Counted from the first letter of the stretch, positions 1 through 9,452 are shown. The stretch is 64,000 bases of DNA from JANXMY01 sp965246745 (GCA_965246745.1 OZ251980.1:3472001-3536000); one strand, 5' to 3'. The notes: generated from the sequence alone by a model not told the origin. Numbers and translations: made by a program.

Positions 1-12
1 GGAAGTGAGAAC

Positions 13-153
13 GCGAGGAAGCGAGGAAGCGAGGAAGTAAACTTCACTCGCTGAATGGCGTCCTTCGGACGAAAAGATAAGAAAGCCCAGCGTAACACAT
101 CTTTCGTCCGAAGGACGCCATTCAGCGAGAGGAATTCATTCCCTCGCTTCCTC
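13..153. repeat. Long-armed palindrome with flanking 8-bp tandem repeat
   Basis: Positions 47-74 and 102-129 are perfect 28-bp inverted arms around a 27-nt loop. Outside them, three tandem copies of gcgaggaa (about 14-37) are complementary to cctcgcttcctc at 142-153, so the stem could extend further. No coding frame here looks real. This is the first of several palindromes in the window with the same build but different arm sequence. Confidence 0.85.
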
Positions 154-178
154 CCCCGCCGACGGAACCAAACTTTCT

Positions 179-1687
179 ATGCCCAAACCGCTGTTTCCCT
201 CGGTGCGCCGCCTGCGCTGGCTGAAAGCGGCCCTGCTGACACTCACCCTGCCGCTGGCCGGCATCGGTCTGTTCTGCTTTTTCACCGCCTACAAAATCTA
301 CGCGTCCAACCGGGCCGAAAAAACGCTCGACCCCGCGCCCCTGCCCGGCCGGCGGCTGCTGGTCTTTGCGCCGCATCCCGACGATGAAACCCTCGGCGCG
401 GCAGGACTCATGCGGCAGGCGCGGCTGCGGGGCGACGATGTCCGGGTCGTGATACTCACCAACGGCGACGGCTTCCGCATCTCCGCCGCGCAGGAGTTCC
501 ACGAGCTGACCGTGTCCCCCGCCGACTTTGTCCGCTACGGGTATCTGCGGCAGACCGAAGCCCGCACCGCCCTCGGCGTCCTCGGCATCCCCGCCGGCCA
601 GGTCCATTTTCTCGGCTACCCCGACCGGGGCCTGATGCCGATGTGGATTTCCCACTGGGCCGCCGCCGCGCCGGTCGCCTCGGCCTACACCCTGGCCGAC
701 CGGGTGCCGTATTCCGATGCCGCGACCCCCCATGCCCCCTACTGCGGCGCGGCGCTTCTCGGAGACATCAAGCAGCAGATGATCGCCGAGCAGCCGACCG
801 ATATTTATGTCACGCACCCGAGCGACGACCATCCCGACCACGCCGCCGCGTCGGTCTTCGTCCGCACTGCGCTGGAACAATTAAACGCGTCCGGTCTGCC
901 CTGGGCACAGGCGGCCCATTTGCACTACTATTTGGTGCATCGGGGCGACTGGCCAGCCCCGCAGGGCCTCCACGAAGACGCCGCCCTGATTCCGCCCGGC
1001 CCGATGGCATCGCTCGATACCCACTGGACCGCCCTGCCGCTGTCGAAGCGCGACACGCAGAAAAAATATACGGCAATCAAGCGCTACCAAAGCCAGGTCG
1101 CCGCGTCCAGCCGGTTTTTATACTCGTTCGCCCGCCGCAACGAAATCTTCGGCACGCTCGGCCCGGCCCCACGCCTCCGCTGCGTTCCCGACGGCACCCT
1201 CCACACTGACGGCAGCTCCGGCGACTGGGCCGGGCAGACGCCCATTGCCCTCGACCCGGCCGGCGACAGCGTCATGCGGGCGTTCCAATCCAGCGCCGAC
1301 ATTGTCCGCATTTTCGCCTGCCGCGACAGCCGGTTTTTGTACGTCCGCCTCGATACCGACCGCCCCCTGTCCCCGGAAGTCGCGTACACGCTGACTCTGC
1401 GCCCGATCACGCCCGGCGCGGGTCAGCCGCCCGCCGTCGTTCTTTCCCTGCTGGCCGGTCCCGCCGGCCGTTCCGCTCCCCTGCCCGGCATTCCCGGCGG
1501 CGCGTATGCCTGGCGCGGCTCCCTGCTCGAAGCCGCCGTCCCGCTGTCCGCCGTGTCTTCGGCACGCCCCGTCCCCGGCCAAACTCTCTACATCATGGGC
1601 CAGACCCGCTTCGCTGATGTCGAGATTGACCGCACCGGCTTCCGCGCCGTCGCCTGCGGCCCGGAGACGGTCACGGCGATGAACTGA
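179..1687 (+). CDS. PIG-L/LmbE family deacetylase, membrane-anchored, with C-terminal CBM9-like domain
   Basis: The protein has 502 residues. A hydrophobic segment at about 16-42 is a signal anchor, so the enzyme should face outward. The PIG-L metal motif HPDDE lies at 66-70 and the second motif HPDH at 218-221. PIG-L proteins remove N-acetyl groups from sugars using zinc; the substrate cannot be read here. After about residue 345 the catalytic fold ends and a beta-rich region (DGSSGDW, then FLYVRLDTD) resembles CBM9/DOMON-type sugar-binding domains. The ATG follows a weak leader after the palindrome at 47-129. The last 17 bases overlap the convergent glycosidase gene. Family assignment is firm; the C-terminal domain is less so. 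Confidence 0.85.
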   Translation: MPKPLFPSVRRLRWLKAALLTLTLPLAGIGLFCFFTAYKIYASNRAEKTLDPAPLPGRRLLVFAPHPDDETLGAAGLMRQARLRGDDVRVVILTNGDGFRISAAQEFHELTVSPADFVRYGYLRQTEARTALGVLGIPAGQVHFLGYPDRGLMPMWISHWAAAAPVASAYTLADRVPYSDAATPHAPYCGAALLGDIKQQMIAEQPTDIYVTHPSDDHPDHAAASVFVRTALEQLNASGLPWAQAAHLHYYLVHRGDWPAPQGLHEDAALIPPGPMASLDTHWTALPLSKRDTQKKYTAIKRYQSQVAASSRFLYSFARRNEIFGTLGPAPRLRCVPDGTLHTDGSSGDWAGQTPIALDPAGDSVMRAFQSSADIVRIFACRDSRFLYVRLDTDRPLSPEVAYTLTLRPITPGAGQPPAVVLSLLAGPAGRSAPLPGIPGGAYAWRGSLLEAAVPLSAVSSARPVPGQTLYIMGQTRFADVEIDRTGFRAVACGPETVTAMN

Positions 1688-3074
1688 ACCTCACTTCTAC
1701 GCTTTTTGCGATATTCCCCCGCGCGTCCCGCACACGCACCGTCAGCGGGGCGGGGGAGACGAAGAGGCGGAAGGGGTGCCCGGTGCGCTGCGTCCGCCCT
1801 TTGGCGGTGACTTCAAACGTCGGGGTGAACGTATAGGTGGAGATGGCCGCGCTGAGACTGCCGGTATACCCCGGCGGCAGGCGGGTCCCGACCGGCCGGT
1901 AGACATACGGCGGCGCGTCGCCGACACGCGACAAAAAATACGGATCGGAAACTGCCGCTCGGAACGCCGCCAGCGCCGGGGTGCCGCCCGGCAGCGAGTA
2001 GTCGTTGAGCTGACGGCCTGCGCGGGCCGTTTGCAGATTGTTTCGCGTAAACCAGCAGAACATCTTCAGGCGCGGAAAGCGGATTTTTATCGCATCGGTC
2101 AAATCAAGAATCCGGGCCGACGCATAGTCGTCGGCACCCTGCCCCTCGGCGCGGGAGCGGCGGGAGACGCCGCACTCGGAGAGGCACAGCGGCTTGCGGG
2201 CGGCGTACTTGGCATAAAACGGCGCAATCAGCGATGCCGGGCCGTCGTTGTAAGCCGGGCGGCTTAAGTTGTCGTCGTAAAAGCGCACCAGATATAGGCT
2301 GATGCCGACCCAGTCCACAGCGTCGTCGCCCGGATAATAGCGGTCCAAATTGTACGTCGGCACCGCGCCCGGCGACCAGACCAGCGCGACATTCGACCCG
2401 TACCGATTGACCACCGCATGCACCAGCCGGAACGCCCGCTTGTACGCCGCCGGGTCGCGTCCCCAGGGCGTCCAATTCCCGTTCATCTCCCCGCCGAACC
2501 GCAGAAAAATCGGCGCACCCGACCCCGCCGCGTCTTTCGCCCATCGGTTCAAATACTCGTCATCGCGCACGGCATCAATATCGCGCGGCTCCCACGCGAT
2601 CTGCACCGCCCGGCCCCGCGCTGCCTGCCGCCGTACCCAGTCAGCGGGAAACGGAGCGCCGTAGGGGCTGTAATCGAAGCAGACGGCCAGCGGCCGCCCA
2701 ATCCGCCGCCCGAACCGCTCCGCATCGTCGCCGTCGGCGTAGTTGTCCAGCGCCCCGAGGTAGCAGCCCGCGACCGGCTCCCATTTCGCGAGCTTCGGCC
2801 CGTGCAGTGGAACCGGCCCGGTGATTGCCAGCGTGAGCGTCGTTCGCAGCCGCGCCGCCCGCCGCCTTTCAATTTCCGCCGCCTGCGGGTCCCCGGTCCG
2901 CAGCCGAATGGCCGCTTCGGTCTCAAACGCCGAGGCCGCCGCTTCGTACTGCCCCGCCCGCTCCCGCGCCTCGCCCCATGCGCGGGCGTCGGCAGCCGTG
3001 CGGAAATGCGGGACGGTTTGAGCGTGAGAAGGGATTGAGAGGAGCAGGAGGAAAAGAAGGAACACGGGAAACAC
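1671..3074 (-). CDS. Secreted glycoside hydrolase family 26-like protein
   Basis: This looks like a GH26 (beta-mannanase type) enzyme. The acid/base candidate is Glu196 in FGGEMNG and the nucleophile candidate is Glu300 in LSECG, numbered from the start chosen here. An N-terminal hydrophobic stretch ending in SHAQ is a signal peptide, and it is followed by a short Ala-rich TPR-like helical segment. About 100 residues after the barrel (from TYTFTPTFEV) look like a beta-sandwich. No ATG fits: the open frame continues upstream through a long palindrome and into the previous gene. The GTG at 3074, just before the signal peptide, is the most sensible start, and the GTG at 3065 is an alternative. 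It overlaps the PIG-L gene by 17 bases tail to tail. Confidence 0.78.
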   Translation of the reverse strand: MFPVFLLFLLLLSIPSHAQTVPHFRTAADARAWGEARERAGQYEAAASAFETEAAIRLRTGDPQAAEIERRRAARLRTTLTLAITGPVPLHGPKLAKWEPVAGCYLGALDNYADGDDAERFGRRIGRPLAVCFDYSPYGAPFPADWVRRQAARGRAVQIAWEPRDIDAVRDDEYLNRWAKDAAGSGAPIFLRFGGEMNGNWTPWGRDPAAYKRAFRLVHAVVNRYGSNVALVWSPGAVPTYNLDRYYPGDDAVDWVGISLYLVRFYDDNLSRPAYNDGPASLIAPFYAKYAARKPLCLSECGVSRRSRAEGQGADDYASARILDLTDAIKIRFPRLKMFCWFTRNNLQTARAGRQLNDYSLPGGTPALAAFRAAVSDPYFLSRVGDAPPYVYRPVGTRLPPGYTGSLSAAISTYTFTPTFEVTAKGRTQRTGHPFRLFVSPAPLTVRVRDARGNIAKSVEVRFSSSP

Positions 3075-3200
3075 GGGGCTGAACCCCCGTGCTTTGAAGT
3101 GCAACTCCCCGCCTTCGCGGGCATCAGACCTATTCGGGAAATCTTCGCCCGCGAAGGCGGGAGTTTGCCCTTTTAAAGCACGGGGGTTCAGCCCCGTGTT
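3070..3200. repeat. Long-armed palindrome (about 53-bp arms)
   Basis: The left arm (3070-3122) and right arm (3147-3200) are inverted copies differing by a few bases and a small indel. Each arm includes the short hairpin cccgcgaaggcggg and the motif ctttgaag/cttttaaag. The element lies between the DUF255 gene and the glycosidase gene on the minus strand and may supply the glycosidase start codon. The motif (t)tgccctt(c/t)(a/t)aagcacgg recurs near 33570. Confidence 0.88.
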
Positions 3201-3225
3201 CCCCACATTCCTTTTTTCTCTTCTC

Positions 3226-5028
3226 TTATCCACGCCGCATCTGCTCCCGCATTTCCCCCACATCCGACACCGGCGCAAAGCAGACCGTCCCGACGCATAC
3301 CGTCGCATACGCCCGCCCGTCTTTGCCCGGCGGCAGCCCGCGCTTCCCGGCCTCGTCCGGCGTCAGCGTTTCGACGGTCTTGGCGGCCGCGACAAATCCC
3401 CATGCCGCCTGCTGCAATTCCCGCGTCTCGGCGCTCTCGTGGTCGCCGACAATCGTGACATGCAGACCCGGCGCGGTCGCCGCTTGAACCGCCCGCGCAT
3501 ACGACGACGAGAAATAGCCGTAGTCGGCGTACTTGCCTGCAAACAGCCTCAGCGCCCGCTCGGCGGCCTGTTTGTACTTTGCCTCCCCGGTAAACCCGGA
3601 CAGTCGAATGAGCGCCAGTGCCGCGTCCGCATTTTCGCCGATGTCCTTTTTGGGCCGCGCCAAGTCGCCGATGGCATCGGGGTCCGGCGCAAGGTCGAAG
3701 AAACCGCCCTCGGCTTTGTCCTCTAAGCATGTCGTGATGTAATCGGCTGTTTCCGTCGCCCCCCGAAGATATGTCGCATTGGCACTTGCTTCATGCAAAT
3801 CCAGCTCAGATGCGAGATAGGCAACTTGATCGGACAGAAGGCCGATGGTTCCTTCTGGTTTATCCTGAGACTGGAAATGATGCAGTGCCAGCAAGATTTC
3901 CGTAGCGTCCTCCTCGCTGACCTCAGCGTAGTGAACGCCGACGCTATCGTAGAGAAAACCGAGCACTACTCGCGCCGCATCCAAAATCTCCGCCTCGCCC
4001 GTAATTTTATACCGGGCCACCAGCGCAGAGACCATCAAAGCATTCCAATTTGTGTAAACAGTGCGGTCAATGAACGGCGTCGGGAGGGTCGCGCGGACTT
4101 GGAGCGGCTGGCCGTAGTACGCTTCTTCGGCGTCGGCGTCCTGACTGCCGGCGAACGCGCCGGTGGCGGGGTCGCGCATATCGGTCAGGAGCCACGAATG
4201 GGCGCTTTTGACGACTTCCAAATAATAGGGGTCGTTCAAGACGACCGACGCCAGGGCATACACCGACGTTAATTTGGCGTTGTCTTCCAGCATCTTTTCG
4301 TAGTGCGGGACGCTCCAGTCGCGGGTGGTGCTGTAGCGGAAAAAGCCGCCCGCGAACCCGTCGTACATCCCGCCGTCCGCCATGCCGTGCAGCGTTCTCT
4401 CGGCAATCTCGCGGAGGGCCGGGTCGGCAGTCCGGGCGTATTCTTCCAGCACCAAGCGCAGGGCGTCGGGGTGGGGGAACTTCGGCTGAGTCCCGAAGCC
4501 GCCGTACACGGGGTCGAATTGGCCGGCGATGGACTTGAGAACGGTCGCGGTCGTGTCGGGGTCCAAATCCGACAGTGTCAGCGCTTCGGACCTCGCCCGC
4601 TGCTCGCGCATCTCGGCGGTCTGCGCGGCGATTTCGTCTTTGTGGTTTTTGTAGACATCCGCCATGTAGTCCAAAAGGCCGACCATGCGCTCGGGGTCCA
4701 CATAGGTTTCGCCGTACAGCGTGTCGCCGTCGGGCGTGAGAAACGCCGTGGTCGGCCAGCCGCCCATGTTGTAGCGGGCGTTGATGTCCGGGCGGCGGTC
4801 GTTGTCCACTTTCACGGGGATGAAGTGTTCGGCGATGCGCTGCTGAACACGCGGGTCGCTGTAGGTGCCGGTATGCACGGGGTCGCCGGGAATGCCGGTG
4901 TCCATGACATGACACCAGTGGCACCAGACTGCGCCGATGTCGAGCAGGACCGGCTTATCGGCCGCGCGGGCTTCGGCGAACGCTTCGGCGCTCCATTCGC
5001 GCCAGGGAATTGAAGTGTGATCGCTCAT
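3226..5028 (-). CDS. DUF255 thioredoxin-domain protein (YyaL/SSP411 family)
   Basis: About 600 residues. The N-terminal thioredoxin-like domain carries WCHWCHVM, the CxxC motif typical of the DUF255 family. The rest is an alpha/alpha-barrel resembling six-hairpin glycosidases (for example GFFRYSTTRDW, HYEKMLEDNA). The biochemical role of the family is not established. The protein is somewhat shorter than the usual 650-700 residues. An upstream in-frame codon exists at 5064, but ATG 5028 is preferred because TACACT lies exactly 6 nt before it, in leaderless geometry. The divergent leuS promoter overlaps the same intergenic stretch. Confidence 0.85.
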   Translation of the reverse strand: MSDHTSIPWREWSAEAFAEARAADKPVLLDIGAVWCHWCHVMDTGIPGDPVHTGTYSDPRVQQRIAEHFIPVKVDNDRRPDINARYNMGGWPTTAFLTPDGDTLYGETYVDPERMVGLLDYMADVYKNHKDEIAAQTAEMREQRARSEALTLSDLDPDTTATVLKSIAGQFDPVYGGFGTQPKFPHPDALRLVLEEYARTADPALREIAERTLHGMADGGMYDGFAGGFFRYSTTRDWSVPHYEKMLEDNAKLTSVYALASVVLNDPYYLEVVKSAHSWLLTDMRDPATGAFAGSQDADAEEAYYGQPLQVRATLPTPFIDRTVYTNWNALMVSALVARYKITGEAEILDAARVVLGFLYDSVGVHYAEVSEEDATEILLALHHFQSQDKPEGTIGLLSDQVAYLASELDLHEASANATYLRGATETADYITTCLEDKAEGGFFDLAPDPDAIGDLARPKKDIGENADAALALIRLSGFTGEAKYKQAAERALRLFAGKYADYGYFSSSYARAVQAATAPGLHVTIVGDHESAETRELQQAAWGFVAAAKTVETLTPDEAGKRGLPPGKDGRAYATVCVGTVCFAPVSDVGEMREQMRRG

Positions 5029-5034
5029 AGACGA

Positions 5035-5040
5035 AGTGTA
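5035..5040 (-). promoter_or_regulatory. -10 hexamer TACACT of a probable leaderless start
   Basis: On the minus strand TACACT ends 6 nt before the ATG at 5028. There is no Shine-Dalgarno sequence and no convincing -35 box. Confidence 0.55.
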
Positions 5041-5055
5041 CCCAGCTTCGGTCTC

Positions 5056-5084
5056 TTGACTCACCCGCGCGGCGGCAGTATACT
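5056..5084 (+). promoter_or_regulatory. Sigma-70-type promoter of leuS
   Basis: TTGACT (5056-5061) and TATACT (5079-5084) are separated by 17 nt. The predicted transcript starts near 5091, about 30 nt before the leuS ATG. Confidence 0.75.
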
Positions 5085-5120
5085 AAAGGCAATACCGCCG
5101 ATCAAAGGCAAAAGCACACA

Positions 5121-7742
5121 ATGGCGCTGGACGAAAAATACGACTTTCATTCAATCGAGACGAAATGGCAGGCAAAATGGGCCGAGGCCGGCCTGTACCG
5201 GGCCGCGCTTGACCCCGACAAGCCGAAATACTACGGGCTGGAAATGTTTCCCTACCCGTCGGGGTCCGGCCTGTCGGTCGGACACTTCAAAAACTACGCC
5301 CCGACCGATGCGTTTCTGCGCCTCAAATCCATGCAGGGCTTCAATGTCCTGCACCCGATGGGGTGGGACGCCTTCGGACTACCCGCCGAAAACGAAGCCA
5401 TCAAACGGCAGCGCAATCCGGGGCCGATGGTGCAGGAGTTCGCGGCGAACTACCAGCGCCAGATTAATTTAATCGGCATGGCCTACGACTGGGACCGGGA
5501 GATCAACTCGAGCGACCCGGCTTACTACAAATGGACCCAGTGGATTTTTCTGCTGCTGTACAAGCAGGGCCTGGCTTATCGGCAGAACGCCCCGGTGAAC
5601 TGGGACCCCGTAGACAAAACCGTGCTCGCCAACGAAGACGTGGTCAACGGGCGCGGCGTCCGCTCCGGCGCTTTGGTCGAAAAGCGCTCCATCCCGCAGT
5701 GGTACTTGAAAATCACCGCGTATGCCGAGCGGCTGTTGGCGGGCCTCGACACTTTGGACTGGCCCGACGGCATCAAGCAGCAGCAGCGCAACTGGATCGG
5801 CCGCAGCGAAGGCGCGGAAGTGACGTTCACCGTGCCGGAGGAAAATGCGGTCATTACCGTCTTTACCACTCGGCCCGACACGCTGTGGGGCGCGACCTTT
5901 CTGGTGCTGGCCCCCGAGCACCCGTTGGTGGACACGCTCACGACCCCCGCGCAGCGCGGGGCGGTGGACGCCTATGCCGCGCGGGCGGGGCGCGAGACCG
6001 AGATGGACCGGCAGGCCGAAGGGCGCGAAAAAACTGGCGTTTTCACCGGCGCTTACGCCGAAAACCCGGTCAATGGCGAGCGCGTGCCGATTTGGATCGC
6101 CGATTATGTGCTGATGGGCTACGGCACCGGGGCCATCATGGCGGTCCCGGCGCACGATGGAAGAGATTTCGACTTCGCCCGTAAATTCGGCCTGCCGGTG
6201 GTCCCCGTCTATCAGGAGCCGGGCGCGGAAGTGGACGGCGAAACCATGACGGCGGCGACCACCGACAAGGGCGTTCTGGTCAATTCCGGCCCGTTTGACG
6301 GCTTGGCGTATTCCAAAGACACGGTGGCCCAAGTCGCCGCGTGGCTTCAGGAGCGCGGGCAGGGCAAAGCCGTCGTGACGTATCGGTTTCGGGACTGGCT
6401 GGTCTCGCGGCAGCGCTACTGGGGCGTCCCGATCCCGATTATCCACTGCCCGGCCTGCGGCGAAGTCGCCGTGCCCGACAATCAGCTTCCCGTGCTGCTG
6501 CCCGCTGTGGACAATTATCAGCCCACGGGAACCGGCGAAGGGCCGCTGGCCGCAATCGCGGAATTTGTCGAAACGAACTGCCCTGGATGCGGCGGGCCGG
6601 CCCGGCGCGAAACCGACACCATGGCCGGCGCAGCGTGCTCGTCGTGGTACTTCCTGCGCTTCGCCGATCCGCACAACGCGGACGCTTTAATCTCCCGCGA
6701 AGCCGCCGATTACTGGCTGCCGGTGGACACCTATGTCGGCGGCGCGGAGCATGCGGTCGGCCACTTGATGTACGCCCGCTTTTGGACCAAAGTTTTGTTC
6801 GACGCCGGCCTGCTCGGTTTTGACGAGCCGTTTCAGCGCTACCGCAACCAGGGCATGATGCTGGCCTACACGCCGGGCCGCAAAACCGGCGGCGAAGAAG
6901 CTGAGGGCGAAGACGACGGCGGCGACGAGAAGATTGATGACTGGAAAGCGATCAAGCCCGAAGACTTGGGCAAGTTCAGCGAGGCCGAGATCGTTTACCG
7001 CTGGGCGAAGATGTCCAAGTCGGCGGGCAACGTGGTCACGCCTGACGAAGCCGCCGAAAAGTTCGGCGCGGACAGCCTGCGCGTCTACGAAATGTTTGTC
7101 GCGCCGTTTGAAGAAACCGTGCAGTGGAGCGAGGAAGGCATTCGCGGCTCGGCGAAGTTCCTCGCCCGCGTGTATCGCCTGGTGGCCCAGCGGGGCGCAG
7201 GCTGGACCCCCGGCTGGCGCGACCTCGTGGCCGAGGCTTCCGGCAAAGACCGCGACCTGCGCCGCAAGACGCATCAGACGATCACGCGCGTCGCCGACGA
7301 TTTGGAGCATTTTCGCTTCAACACGGCAGTCGCGGGCCTGATGGAGTGGACCAACGCGATGTACGAAGCCGCGAACGCCCTGCCGGCGGGGACACGCTCG
7401 GCGGCTTTGGACGAAGCGCTAGAGTATTTCGTTCTCGCCCTGGCCCCGTTCGCCCCGCACCTCGCCGACGAGCTGTGGACGGCGGGCCTCGGCCAATCGG
7501 CGTTCTTGTACCGTCACCCGTGGCCGCAGGCCGACCCCGAAGTCGCCAAAAACGACGAAATTACGTTGGTGGTGCAGATCAGCGGCAAAGTGCGCGACAA
7601 AATCACCGCGCCCGCCGATTTGGACCAAGCCGCGCTGGAAGTTCTGGCACTGGCGTCGCCGAAGGTCGTGGAAGCGCTTGCCGGGAACGCGCCGAAGAAA
7701 GTCATCGTCGTGCCCGGCAAGCTGGTGAATGTGGTGGTGTAA
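5121..7742 (+). CDS. leuS: Leucyl-tRNA synthetase
   Basis: A class I synthetase of 873 residues that charges tRNA-Leu in the cytoplasm. The HIGH-type motif appears as VGHFKNY near residues 50-56, the CP1 editing domain is present (TTRPDTLWGATF, GTGAIMAVPAHD) and KMSKS is at 630-634. An acidic Glu/Asp/Gly-rich insertion of about 40 residues lies just before KMSKS, where related bacterial enzymes carry a variable leucine-specific insert. The C-terminal domain ends in VIVVPGKLVNVVV. ATG 5121 lies behind a clear promoter. It appears monocistronic, followed by a repeat-rich gap. Confidence 0.97.
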   Translation: MALDEKYDFHSIETKWQAKWAEAGLYRAALDPDKPKYYGLEMFPYPSGSGLSVGHFKNYAPTDAFLRLKSMQGFNVLHPMGWDAFGLPAENEAIKRQRNPGPMVQEFAANYQRQINLIGMAYDWDREINSSDPAYYKWTQWIFLLLYKQGLAYRQNAPVNWDPVDKTVLANEDVVNGRGVRSGALVEKRSIPQWYLKITAYAERLLAGLDTLDWPDGIKQQQRNWIGRSEGAEVTFTVPEENAVITVFTTRPDTLWGATFLVLAPEHPLVDTLTTPAQRGAVDAYAARAGRETEMDRQAEGREKTGVFTGAYAENPVNGERVPIWIADYVLMGYGTGAIMAVPAHDGRDFDFARKFGLPVVPVYQEPGAEVDGETMTAATTDKGVLVNSGPFDGLAYSKDTVAQVAAWLQERGQGKAVVTYRFRDWLVSRQRYWGVPIPIIHCPACGEVAVPDNQLPVLLPAVDNYQPTGTGEGPLAAIAEFVETNCPGCGGPARRETDTMAGAACSSWYFLRFADPHNADALISREAADYWLPVDTYVGGAEHAVGHLMYARFWTKVLFDAGLLGFDEPFQRYRNQGMMLAYTPGRKTGGEEAEGEDDGGDEKIDDWKAIKPEDLGKFSEAEIVYRWAKMSKSAGNVVTPDEAAEKFGADSLRVYEMFVAPFEETVQWSEEGIRGSAKFLARVYRLVAQRGAGWTPGWRDLVAEASGKDRDLRRKTHQTITRVADDLEHFRFNTAVAGLMEWTNAMYEAANALPAGTRSAALDEALEYFVLALAPFAPHLADELWTAGLGQSAFLYRHPWPQADPEVAKNDEITLVVQISGKVRDKITAPADLDQAALEVLALASPKVVEALAGNAPKKVIVVPGKLVNVVV

Positions 7743-7797
7743 GACGCGAAGGAACGTTGGTTGTAGCAAGGACGTTTGTGGTGCGGGCGTTTGTGTG

Positions 7798-8030
7798 TGC
7801 GAGGGCGTTTGTTATTGCGAGGGCGTTTGTTATTGCGAGGGCGTAAACGCCCGCGCTGGGGGGCGCAGACGCCAAGCCGCCACCTGCGTGGCGGAAGATG
7901 TAAATAATCTGTCTCTTGTCCCGCGCAGGCGGGACCTTAGCGCTGCGCTCCCCAGCGAGGGCGTTCACGCCCTCGAAACCAACGCCCGCGCACACACGCC
8001 CGCGCAATAACAAACGCACTCGTAACCAAT
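7798..8030. repeat. Repeat-rich intergenic region: 18-bp tandem units and imperfect palindromes
   Basis: The 348-nt gap between leuS and comEA holds no credible gene. From about 7798 an 18-bp unit (gcgagggcgtttgttatt) is repeated about 2.5 times. A complementary version (gcgcaataacaaacgc) lies near 8006-8021, so the two ends can pair. Between them are smaller hairpins such as gagggcgttcacgccctc (7958-7975) and cccgcgcaggcggga (7920-7934). The architecture matches the other long palindromes in the window. Confidence 0.7.
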
Positions 8031-8090
8031 GCCCACGCAGCAAACGGTCACGGTTCGACTCGTTCATCTCACTCACGGAGGAATACGAAT

Positions 8091-8810
8091 ATGCACGAGG
8101 CACGAGTGCGCGGCGCACTGCTCGCCGTCTGCCTGGCCTGCCTCCTCGGCAGCGGCTTTGTTCTTTTGCGCGGGCGGCAGCCCGCCCCGCCGCCGATTGT
8201 CTTCACGCCGGCTCCCGCCGCATCCCTGCCGCCGACCCGTCCGGCGGCGGGAACAGACGCCCCGCCCGCGCCGCGCGGCCCGTCCCGCCCGGCGCGGCTG
8301 TATGTAGACGTGGCCGGGTCGGTCCGCCGCCCCGCGCTGTATGTGCTGCCCAAAGGCAGCCGGGTCATGCAGGCGCTTCTGGCCGCAGGCGGCCCGGCCC
8401 GCGATGCCGACCTCGACTCAGTTAATCTGGCCGAAGTCATCACCGACGGCGAAAAAGTGTATGTGCCGAAGCGCCGGCCTCCCGTCCCCGGCAGCCTGCC
8501 GTCGGCAGCGGCGACAGCACGGATAACGGCCGCAGGCGGCGCGGTCCCCAAGCCGGGCCGGGGCAAAGGCAGCCGGGGCGGCGCAGTCCGCGCGGCCAAA
8601 ATCACCGCCGACTCGGGCGAGCAGGTCAGCCTCAATTCGGCGACCCTGGAGCAGCTTGAGCGCCTGCCGGGGGTTGGGCCGAGCATGGCCCAAAAGATTT
8701 TGGACTACCGGCAGCAGTCCGGCGGCTTTCAAAAAATTGACGACCTTTCGCTGGTGCCCGGCATCGGGCCGAAAAAACTGGCAAAGCTGACGCCGTTTGT
8801 GACGTTGTAA
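8091..8810 (+). CDS. comEA: ComEA-like DNA-binding competence protein
   Basis: The protein has 239 residues. A membrane anchor (about 9-28) is followed by a Pro/Ala-rich linker, an SLBB-like domain (LYVDVAGSVRRPALYVLP, about 63-125), a second linker and a C-terminal double helix-hairpin-helix domain (LNSATLEQLERLPGVGPSMA, then LVPGIGPKKL). This order is that of ComEA, the surface receptor that binds incoming DNA during transformation. A strong Shine-Dalgarno (ggagg) precedes ATG 8091. The usual partner comEC is not adjacent; the next gene is convergent and unrelated. Confidence 0.88.
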   Translation: MHEARVRGALLAVCLACLLGSGFVLLRGRQPAPPPIVFTPAPAASLPPTRPAAGTDAPPAPRGPSRPARLYVDVAGSVRRPALYVLPKGSRVMQALLAAGGPARDADLDSVNLAEVITDGEKVYVPKRRPPVPGSLPSAAATARITAAGGAVPKPGRGKGSRGGAVRAAKITADSGEQVSLNSATLEQLERLPGVGPSMAQKILDYRQQSGGFQKIDDLSLVPGIGPKKLAKLTPFVTL

Positions 8811-8816
8811 GCAGTT

Positions 8817-9356
8817 CTAGGCGGGCACCGCCGGCTTGGACGCCGGGCGCGAGACGGGCATGCCGCCGGCTTCGCAGGCCCCCAGAATGCTGCTCAGGAT
8901 GTCCCATGCTTTCTGCTGGGACAGCCGATTTGCCGCGAGCGGCGCAGTCCACTGAAACACCCGGTCGGCATGGGCCACCACCAGGCGCTGACGGCCCCTG
9001 CCCGCCAGGGCCAGCAGGCAGCCGCCGGCAATCAGGGCCAGCGCCCCGCCGCAAGCCCGCGCCGACCCCGCCGCGCCGGAAGCCAGGCACGATGCGCCCA
9101 GCGCCGCGCCGGCAACCAGCATCAGCGCCGCCAGCGCCCACGCGCCGTAAGGAGGCACTTCCCGGAGACGCACTTCGGTGACGCTGGACTTGGGCACGCG
9201 CCGAAACACGGCGGGGCCGCCGGCGCGTGTCTGCGCCGGCAGATACAGCGCCCGGTCGCTGACGGCGAAGTGAAGCGGCGCAGACTTCGGCGACGGCTGA
9301 AACCAGACATCGAGGACGACAACCTCGCCCGGTTCCGGCTGCAAAGGGTAGGACAT
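8817..9356 (-). CDS. Hypothetical membrane protein
   Basis: The protein has 179 residues and I do not recognise the family. Residues 1-75 look like a soluble beta-rich domain (VVVLDVWFQPSPKSAPLHF). Two hydrophobic segments follow at about 76-95 and 103-120, then a cytoplasmic-looking tail with QRLVVAHADRVFQW. The arrangement recalls small PH-like membrane proteins, but that is a guess. It ends 6 nt from comEA, tail to tail. An inverted repeat with ggcggccgc arms lies around its start (9358-9410). Confidence 0.6.
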   Translation of the reverse strand: MSYPLQPEPGEVVVLDVWFQPSPKSAPLHFAVSDRALYLPAQTRAGGPAVFRRVPKSSVTEVRLREVPPYGAWALAALMLVAGAALGASCLASGAAGSARACGGALALIAGGCLLALAGRGRQRLVVAHADRVFQWTAPLAANRLSQQKAWDILSSILGACEAGGMPVSRPASKPAVPA

Positions 9357-9452
9357 AAGCGGCCGCCTTTTTCGTGAGTAGTACCGAAATTATGGTTTTC
9401 AGCGGCCGCTTCTTTACTGGCGGCAATTTCAAGGCGGCAAAAGGAGCAGCAG

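Noticed and set aside
4067..4924. 285-codon minus-strand open frame inside the DUF255 gene
   Set aside because: It is an Arg/His-rich alternative frame of the same strand with no domain; the DUF255 frame has the WCHWC motif.
7798..7860. Possible CRISPR array
   Set aside because: The repeat units are directly adjacent, without unique spacers, and no cas genes are present.
7702..8118. Open frame through the leuS-comEA intergenic repeats
   Set aside because: It is created by the 18-bp tandem units and shows repeated low-complexity peptide (ALAITNALAITNALA) rather than a protein.
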